NCBI RefSeq assembly: GCF_900187265.1
Contig: NZ_LT906450.1
Span: forward strand, 4,331,444 to 4,395,443
Direction: 5' to 3'
DNA from: Rhodococcus rhodochrous
GTDB lineage: Bacteria; Actinomycetota; Actinomycetes; Mycobacteriales; Mycobacteriaceae
Length of the DNA stretch: 64,000 nucleotides
In this document: one piece after another, positions 52,908 to 61,300 of the stretch
Layout of the letters: every line of letters starts with the position of its first letter
Position numbering within the stretch: position 1 is the stretch's first letter
The notes under the pieces: model-generated
Told to the model about the DNA's origin: nothing
Seen by the model: the letters and a program-made list of their open reading frames with translations, nothing else
Database searches by the model: none
Translations under genes and position numbers: made by a program

Positions 52908-53054
52908 CAGCCGCCTTCGACGTTGGATGCGCCAGCCGCTTCAGCTTCCCCCGGCGCCCGAAATCACCGACGATGGTACAGAACGTTACCGACCGGTCAC
53001 GAGGGCCGTTCGGATGACGTATACGGGGACCGAGCACCCTGACGGCGTCTCCCA

Positions 53055-53060
53055 TAGGAT
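53055..53060 (+). promoter_or_regulatory. -10 element, leaderless phosphatase transcript
   Basis: TAGGAT ends 6 nt before the ATG at 53067, leaving no room for a ribosome-binding site. Confidence 0.5.
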
Positions 53061-53066
53061 CGCCGA

Positions 53067-53582
53067 ATGCGGATTCTCTATGTGTGTACCGGAAACATCT
53101 GCCGCTCACCCACCGCAGAGAGGCTGACCACCGCATACGCGGCCGAACAAGGTCGCGGAGATCTCTCGGCGCACAGTGCCGGCACCCGGGCGATGGTCGG
53201 TCACGGCATGGAACCCACCGCTGCCCTCGTGTTGCAGCAGCTCGGAGGCGATCCGGACGGATTCGCCGCGCGCCGGATCACCCCGCAGATCGCGGAGGAC
53301 TCCGACATGATCATCACGATGAGCGAGAACCACCGGGCAAAGGTGGTCCAGCTCGCCCCGCGCCGGATGCGGGTGACGTTCACACTGCGCGAGGCTGCCC
53401 GGCTGCAGAAGGCCACCGGAGCGCGAACCATCGCAGAACTGACGACGGCCCGGGCGCAGATGTCTGCACCCGGGCCGGAGGACATCGTCGATCCGATCGG
53501 CCGCGACGAGGAGACGTTCGTCGCGGTCGGATCCGAGATCGCCGACCTGTTGCTACCTCTCCTCGCCGCTCTCCGATCCTGA
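53067..53582 (+). CDS. Low-molecular-weight protein-tyrosine phosphatase
   Basis: A 171-residue LMW-PTP. The P-loop CTGNICRSP has Cys7 as nucleophile and Arg13 for phosphate binding; the general acid is Asp142 in DPIGR. It probably dephosphorylates the tyrosine-rich tail of the BY-kinase encoded convergently, the usual kinase/phosphatase pairing in polysaccharide or envelope regulation. The last 30 bp overlap the 3' end of the kinase gene on the other strand. It has an apparent leaderless start. Confidence 0.92.
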   Translation: MRILYVCTGNICRSPTAERLTTAYAAEQGRGDLSAHSAGTRAMVGHGMEPTAALVLQQLGGDPDGFAARRITPQIAEDSDMIITMSENHRAKVVQLAPRRMRVTFTLREAARLQKATGARTIAELTTARAQMSAPGPEDIVDPIGRDEETFVAVGSEIADLLLPLLAALRS

Positions 53583-55307
53583 GTCGTTCACCGGGCGCCG
53601 CGGTGCGTGCACCACGGGCCGCGACAGCGGCTCGGCGGAGGAGTACGCCTGCGGCGCCTGGTAGGGCTCGCTGCCGTACCGCTCCGTTGCCGGCTGCGGC
53701 GCCGGCGGGAACTGCTCCGCAGCGCGGTAGTGGTAGGCGTCGTTGCTCGGCGCCGGGTAGGCCTGCGTGGCCGGCGGCTCGACGTGGCGATGACCGTTCT
53801 GCGGCCGTGCCGGGCCTTCCACGGGTGCCTGCGTCTGCGGGGCAGGCTGGGCGGCCGGTGCGGTCGGGGCCGGTGCACCGACACGCTGTGTCGCCGGCGT
53901 GCTCGTCTGGGCGGCCGCCGGAGCAGCAGCCGGAGCGGCACCGTCCTTGTCGGAGCTGTAGTAGTAGTAGCGGTACTCGTAGGCCGTGCCGCGTCCCTTG
54001 GTGGGGGTCATCGCCAGGATCGTGCCGAGCACGGGCGCGTTGATCGCACGCAGGTTGCCGACGGCCCGCGCGAACTGCTCGCGGGTGGTCTTGCCGTAAC
54101 GCGCGATGAGCAGCGCACCGTCGGCGATGCTCGTGAGGATCGCCGCGTCGGTGACGGGCAGCAGCGGCGGCGCGTCGATGATGACGTAGTCGAAGCGCGA
54201 CCGCAGGTCCTCGATGACCTCCCGCGCATGCGCGGAGCCGAGCAGCTCGGACGGGTTGGGCGGCAGACCGCCCGCAGCGAGCACGCACATGCCGTCGAAG
54301 CGGGTCGGCTGGAGCACGTCCTCGAGCGAGGCCGTGTGCGCGAGCACGTTCGACAGGCCGGCGTCGCCGAGCGTGGCGAGGTACTTGCTCACGCGCGGGC
54401 GGCGCAGGTCGGCTTCGACGAGCACCACGGAGTGTCCGGCTTCGGCGAGCACCAGGGCCAGGTTGACGGCCGTGGTGGTCTTTCCCTCGCTGGGAAGCGA
54501 GCTGGTGACGACAATCGCGCGCGGCGGGTTGTCGACCTCGAGGAACTGCAGGTTGGTCCGCATCTCGCGGTAGGCCTCGGCGTCGCCGCTGTTGGCTTCC
54601 GCGAAGACGATCGCCGGCTCTTCCTGGCGGGCCTTGTCGAGCGGGATCACACCCACCACACCGGTGCCGGCGAGATCCTCGACGGCGTTGCGGTCCTTGA
54701 TGGTGTTGTCGAGGCGGTCACGCAGCACCGCGAGGGCGATACCGAGCAGCAGACCGACGGCCAGACCCAGCGCGACGTTCCGCGTGGTCTTCGGCGTCAC
54801 CGGCGACGACGGCGTGGCTGCGTACTGCTCGACCACCACGCGGGCGGTGGGCGGGCCGCCGTCCTCCGGGGTCTCCAGTTCGCGTGCCATGACGACGAAT
54901 TCGTCCGACAGCGCGTTGGCGAGGTCGCGGGCACGCTCGGGCGACTCGTCGGTGACGGCGGTGTCGATGAGCACCGTGTCGGGAGTCGACGAAGCGGTCA
55001 CCTTGCCGGCCAGATCGACGGCCGACATGTCGCCGAGACCGAGCTTCTCGAGGGTGCGCTGCGCGAGGGTGGTGCCCTCGAGCAGTTCGGTGTAGGAGGT
55101 GACTCGCTGCTGCGAGAACAGGTTGCCCTGGTAGATCTCCTGCACCGATGCGCCCGACGAGGTCGACACGAACAGACGTGTCTTGGCTTCGTACTGCGGC
55201 GTGGTCAGCAGGGAGGCGCCGAGAGCGGCAAGAACCGCCACCACCGTCGTGACGGCGACGATCCTCCACCTCGCCTGCAGAATTCGCAGGTAATCATGTA
55301 CTTCCAT
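53553..55307 (-). CDS. Wzz/BY-kinase (polysaccharide co-polymerase and tyrosine autokinase)
   Basis: A 584-residue protein. A Wzz domain with two membrane helices (about 16-35 and 178-195) flanks an external loop. The cytosolic BY-kinase domain has Walker A SLPSEGKTTT (270-279), Walker A' VVLVEADLRRP (about 294-304) and Walker B YVIIDAPP (374-381). A tyrosine cluster YEYRYYYY near 452 is the likely autophosphorylation site, followed by an unusual tail of about 120 Pro/Ala/Gln-rich residues. ATG at 55307 shares its A with the NRPS stop (TGATG), and GAGGGAG precedes it; a start 39 nt earlier is less likely. Such proteins normally control exopolysaccharide chain length. Confidence 0.88.
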   Translation of the reverse strand: MEVHDYLRILQARWRIVAVTTVVAVLAALGASLLTTPQYEAKTRLFVSTSSGASVQEIYQGNLFSQQRVTSYTELLEGTTLAQRTLEKLGLGDMSAVDLAGKVTASSTPDTVLIDTAVTDESPERARDLANALSDEFVVMARELETPEDGGPPTARVVVEQYAATPSSPVTPKTTRNVALGLAVGLLLGIALAVLRDRLDNTIKDRNAVEDLAGTGVVGVIPLDKARQEEPAIVFAEANSGDAEAYREMRTNLQFLEVDNPPRAIVVTSSLPSEGKTTTAVNLALVLAEAGHSVVLVEADLRRPRVSKYLATLGDAGLSNVLAHTASLEDVLQPTRFDGMCVLAAGGLPPNPSELLGSAHAREVIEDLRSRFDYVIIDAPPLLPVTDAAILTSIADGALLIARYGKTTREQFARAVGNLRAINAPVLGTILAMTPTKGRGTAYEYRYYYYSSDKDGAAPAAAPAAAQTSTPATQRVGAPAPTAPAAQPAPQTQAPVEGPARPQNGHRHVEPPATQAYPAPSNDAYHYRAAEQFPPAPQPATERYGSEPYQAPQAYSSAEPLSRPVVHAPRRPVNDSGSESGEER

Positions 55308-58300
55308 CAGGGCGTCTCCCTCGTTGCGGTAACACTGCGTGCGCACCCGGTGGGCGCGGTGTGGGGGTCGTCGTGGCGCTCGAGCACGCTGTCGAGCACC
55401 GGGCCGATCGCACGCACCGCGTCCGGATCGGCCAGTTCCGAGTGCGTGAACGGCACCGGATGTTCGACGACGAGACCGCGCACATATCGCTGCCAGGTGG
55501 CGGCGAGATCTGGGTGCCGGTCGAGATCGGGGGCGGCGACCACCAGGACGATGTCGCCGTCGTATTCGCCGAGGGTGTGCCGGCGCACCGCGTCTTCGAC
55601 GGCCTGCGCGGCGGCGTCGGTGCGGCGCCGGACCTCGGCGACGAGTTCTTCGGGCAGCCCGGCGATGTCGGGTACGTTCTCTGCCGCAGGGTGGGGCTCG
55701 GCAGGCACAGTCTCGGGCGTGAGCGTGTCGAGCAGCACTACCGCACCGACCTGCTCTCCGTGCTCGCGGAGCTGCACGGCCATCTCGTGTGCGATGGTGC
55801 CGCCCACCGACCAGCCCAGCAGGTGGTAGGGACCATCGGGCCTCACCTTACGGATTTCGGCCACATACCGCGCGGCGAGTTCGCCGATGCTGTCCGGAAT
55901 GTCGTCGAAGCCCGTTGCCTGCAGTCCGTAGACGGTGCGGCCGTCCAGGTGCGGTGCCAATCCGGCGTACATCCATGCGAGTCCGCTGATGGGGTGCACG
56001 CAGAACAGCGGGGGCCGTTCATCACCGCGACCGGCGATCTCGACGATACTGCCGAGCGGGTCGCGGTCGTCATCGCTGCGGCCGTGCTCGATCCGGTCGG
56101 CCAGAGCGGCGAGATCCGTACTGGTGAACAGCCATTCGACGGGGACGTCGGCGCCGAGCGCGTCGCGCAGTTCGCCGGCGACGGTGACGGCCGCGATGGA
56201 ACTGCCGCCGAGATCGAAGAAGCTTCGGTCGGCGGAGATCTCGTCGACCGGCAGATCGAGGTGGCGGGCGAACACCGCGGCGACGGTCTGTGCGATGCGA
56301 CCCTGCGGCGCCACATACGGTTCGTCGACCGCGGTGTCGGGGGCGGGCAGCGCCGCGCGGTCGACCTTGCCGGACACCGTCAGCGGCAGTGCGTCGACGA
56401 CGGTGATGCTCGCCGGTCGCAGGTGCCGCGGCAGGTCGGCGACGAGCGCGCGACGCAGCGCCGCCATGTCGGGTGCGGTGCCGGTCTCGGGCTGGATGTA
56501 GGAGACGAGCACGGTGTCGCCGGCACGTCCGGGATGCGGGACGGTCACGGCCGCTGCGACTCCCGGGCGGCTCAGCAGCGCGGCGTCGACCTCGGCGGGT
56601 TCGATGCGGATGCCGTGGATCTTCACCTGGTCGTCGATGCGGGCCACGTAGTCCAGTACCCCGTTCGGCTGGATCCGAACCAGGTCGCCCGTGCGGTACA
56701 GCCGCGACCCGCCGTCGTCGAACGGGTTCGCGACGAATCGGGTTGCGGTGAGGCCGGATTCGTAGCGGTAGCCGCGGGCGGTGCTGTCGCCGGTCACGTA
56801 GAGCTCGCCGACGGTGCCGCGCGGCACGGGGTGCAGGCGCGAATCGAGCACGTAGGCGGTGGCTCCGGCGACAGGCGTGCCGATGCTCGGCTTGTCGTCA
56901 CCCATGAGCGGTGCGGAATACGAGACGGCGACGGTGAATTCGGTGGGTCCGTAGCCGTTGACGATCCGGTGCCGCGACCAGCGGCCCACCAGCGCACCGG
57001 GCAGGGTCTCACCCGCGGCGACGATCGTCGTCGGCTCGAGTGCCTCGGGGTCGAGGGTGCCGAGCACGGTGGGCGTGAGGTTGAGGTGCGTGACGCGCTC
57101 GTCGACGATCAGCTCCTGCAGGGGTTCCCCGGCGAAGGTGTGGTCGGGGGCGATCACGAGGGCGCCGCCGTGCGCGTGGGCGGAGAGCAGTTCGAAGACC
57201 GCGGCGTCGAAGGTGTGCGAGGCGACCTGCAGCACGCGCGATTCCGGCCCGAGGTCGAGCAGGTCGGTCTGCACGTCGAGCAGCGCCGCGAGTCCGCGGT
57301 GGGTGACGTCGACGCCCTTCGGTGTGCCCGTGGTGCCGGACGTGTAGATCGTGTAGGCGAGGTCGCCGGATGTCACTGCGGGACGCGGCGGTTCGACGGC
57401 ATCGAAGTCGATGCTGCGGTCGGCGGTGAGGTCGAGCCACATCACGTGGCCGAATTCGCGGTAGCCGACGGTCAGGCCGATGCGGGCACCGGAGTCGGCG
57501 AGGATCGCGGCGCTGCGCGCGTCGGGCTGGGTGAGATCGACGGACACCCACGCCGCACCGAGTTTCGTGATCGCCCAGACGGCGAGCGGCCAGTACTCGC
57601 TGCGCGGCACGGCGATCGCGACGAGGTCTCCGCGTCGTACGCCGTGGGAGGCGAGCACGGAAGCGATCTCGTCGGCGCGGGCGTCGAGTCCGCCGTACGT
57701 CCACGCGACGGTGCCGGAGCGCACCGCGATGCGTCCGCGATGCTGCTCGACGGCAGTCTCCAGGATCTCGGGCAGCGTGCGCGGTGCGACGGCGGGAGCC
57801 GACAGCGGTGCGTGCACCGGCACGGCGAGATCGCCGACGGCGCGGTCGGGTTCGGCGAGGGCGGCGGCGAGCATCGCGACGAGGTCGGTGAGCATCGCGT
57901 CGCCGGTGGTGTCGTCGAACAGATCCGTCGCGTAGACCAGGCGCAGGTCGAGTCCGGCCTCGTGCTCGACGAGTTCGACGACCACGTCGAACTGCGCGGC
58001 CGGTTCCCCGGCGTCGGTCTCGGCGATCTGCACGTCCGGCAGTTGCGGCAGCACCTCGCCGGCCTCGACGCGGTGCGTGAGCAGCACCTGGAAGAGCGGG
58101 CTGTACGACGGGTCGCGACGCGGCGCGAGGCGCGCGACGACCTCGTCGAACGGCACGTCGGCGTGCGCGAGCGCGCCGAGGTCGGTGGCCCGCACATCAC
58201 GCAGCAGATCGGTGAACGGACGCGACGGGTCGACGGCGGTGCGCAGCACGACGGTGCCGACGAACATGCCGACGAGCCGGTCGAGACGCGCATCGGGGCG

Positions 58301-61300
58301 ACCCGCGATCGCGGTGCCGACGGCGATGTCGGTGCGTCCGCTGCGACGCGCGAGCATCGCGGCGAGCACCGCGTGGACGAGCATGAACACCGTGACGTCG
58401 TGGCTGCGCGCGACATCCCGGAGGCGACGGTGGGTCTCGGCGTCGAGCGTCGAGACGATCTGCGCGCCACGGTGCGTCGGCTGCGCGGGGCGCGGCCGGT
58501 CGGCGGGCAACGGCAGCGGGCCGTCGGGGATGCCGGCAAGTGTGGTGGCCCAGTAGTCGAGTTGACGGGCGGCGAGCGAACTCGGGTCGGTGACGTCGCC
58601 GAGCAGTTCGTGCTGCCAGCGCGCGTAGTCGCCGTAGGTGACGGGCAGTGACTCGAAGACCGGTGCTTCTCCCCCGCGACGCGCGGCGTAGGCGACGGCG
58701 AGATCGGTGAGCAGCGGACCGACGGACGCGCCGTCGAACGCGATGTGGTGCACGGCGGCAGCGAGCACCCAGCGGCCGGGTTCGACGTCGAACAACCGGA
58801 TCCGCATCGGTGCCTGCGTCGTGATGTCGAAGGGCGTGGTGATCGTGGCGGTCACGGCTGCGGCGACGTCTTCCGGCGCGGAGTGTTCGAGCACCGGCGG
58901 GTCGACGGGCACCTGGACGTCGTCGGTGAAGGCGGTGCGCAGCACGCGGTGACGGTCGACGACATCGCTCACCGCAGCGGTGAGGGCGTCGACGTCGAGG
59001 TTGCCGCTCAACGTCAGCACGACCGGCACGAGATAGCCGGCGGTGCCGGTCTCGGCGCGCGCGACGATGCCGAGGCGGCGCTGCGCGGGCGCGATCGGTG
59101 CCAGGGTGTCGTCGTCGTAGTGCCGCAGCGCGACGCGCTGGTCGTCGCCGGATTCGATGCGGGCGGCGAGCGCGGCGAGCGTGGGGGCGGCGAGCACCTC
59201 GCGCACCGGCACGTCGGTGCCGAACGCCTCGCTCAGGCGCGCGGCGAAGACGACGGCCGACAGCGAGTCACCACCGGCGGTGAAGAACCCGCGGTGCGCG
59301 GCCGGGCGGGCGCCGAGCACGTCCTCGGCGACGGTGACGACGAGATCCTCGGCGTCGGTGAGCGGCCGGTCGAGGGCTTCATCGTCGTCGAGTGCGGCGG
59401 CGTCGTGCAGTTCGAGCGCGGCGACGTCGAGCTTGCCGTTGGGGGTGAGGGGCAGCTGGGCGAGCGCGTGCACGCGGGTCGGCATGCGATGCGGCGGTAC
59501 GACGAGCGCGAGTCGCGCGGTGATGTCGTCGGCCGACAGGTCCGGGCCGGCCGCGAACGCGACGAGCGTGCCGCTCACCGCGACCACCGCGGCCTGCCGG
59601 ATGCCGGACTGGGCGAGCAGCGTGGCTTCGAGTTCGCCGGGTTCGATACGCACGCCGCGCACCTTGAGCTGGCGGTCGGTGCGGCCGAGATAGCCGAGGG
59701 TGTCGTCGACGCGGCGGTGGACGCGGTCGCCCGTGCGGTACATGCGTGCACCGCCGGGGGCGGCGACGAAGCGTTCGGCGGTGCGGGCCGGGTCGTCGAG
59801 ATATCCGGCGGCGAGGCCTTCACCCGCAAGGTACAGCTCGCCGACCGCGCCGGCCGGCACGGGCCGCAGGCGTGCGTCGAGCACGTGGGCGACGGTGCCG
59901 GGGACGGGCTTGCCGATGCTCGGGCGGGTGCCGGGTTCGATGTCGACGAGGGTCGCGACGATCGTGGCCTCGGTCGGTCCGTAGGCGTCGAGCATCACGC
60001 GGCCGTCGGCCCAGCGCGCCGCGAGCGACGGCGACAGCGATTCGCCACCGGACGCGACGACCTTCAGGTCGGGCAGTCCCTCGGGGTCGAGGGTGCCGAG
60101 CACCGTGGGGGTCGACAGGTAGTGGGTGATGCGCTGTTCGGCGAGGTAGCGGTGCAGGTCCTGACCGGCGTAGACGTCCGGGGGTGCGACGACGAGCGTC
60201 GCACCGGTGGTGTGGGCGAGCAGCAGTTCGAGCAGCGCGGCGTCGAACTCGGGTGAATAGCCGTGCAGTACGCGGTCTCCGGGCTCCACCCGGTAGCGCT
60301 CGGCGGCTTCGGCGGCGAGCGGGGCGAGTCCGCGGTGCGTCACGGCGACCCGCTTCGGGGTGCCGGTGGAGCCGGAGGTGGACACGACGTAGGCGGTGCC
60401 GGGCAGGCACGTCTCCCCTGCCTGCCGCGAATGGGTGAAGGCCGCACCGGTCTTGGTGATGGCCCACAGGGTGCGGATGTAGTCGACGCTGCGCGGTGCG
60501 TCGATGCGGACGATCCGGCCGTCCCGCGCGCCGTCGGCCCGCAGCTCGTCGGCGAGGGCGTCGGACTGTTCGTCGAGTTCGCGGTAGGTGAGCGATTTGC
60601 CGTCGCCGCGCAGGGCCTCGCGGTCGGGATGCGCGGCGGCGGTGGCGCGCAGCATCTCGGCGAGGGTGCGGGTCGGGGCCGGTTCGCCGCCGTCGAGGGC
60701 AGCGGCCGGGGCGTCGACGGCCATTTCACCGATGGTCGTGTCGGGTGCGCTCGCCAGGTTGCCGAGCAGCGCGACGAACCGGGTGACGAGCAGTTCGGCG
60801 GTGCGGCCGGCGAAGCGGGCGGCGTCGAACACGAGCGTGCCGGCGTAACCGGCGGGGCGTGGGGCGAGCGTGAACTGCAGGTCGAACTTCGGTGTGTCGT
60901 CGAGGACTTCGCGGGCCTCGACCGTGAGCTCCCCGAGGCTGATCGGATCGATTCCGAAGTCCTGCAGCGCCAAAGCGACCTGCGGCGCGCCGCTCTGCCG
61001 CTCCGACAGCAGCTGCTCGTACGGCACGGCGACGTGGTCGAAGGCGGCGACGTCGAAGTCGCGGACCTGGCCGAGCAGTCCGGCGAACGACATGTCGGGG
61101 GCCACGCGGGCGCGCAGCACGAGGGTGTCGAGGAACGGGCCGACGAGGTCTTCGAGCTGCGCCCAGCGGCGTCCGCCCACCACGGCGGCGACGGCGATGT
61201 CGTCGCTGCCGCCGAGTCGCGCGAGCAGCACCGAGAGGGCGGCGTGCAGCACCATGAACTCGGTGGCGCCGTGTGCGCGGGCGAGGTCGGCGAGCGCCTC

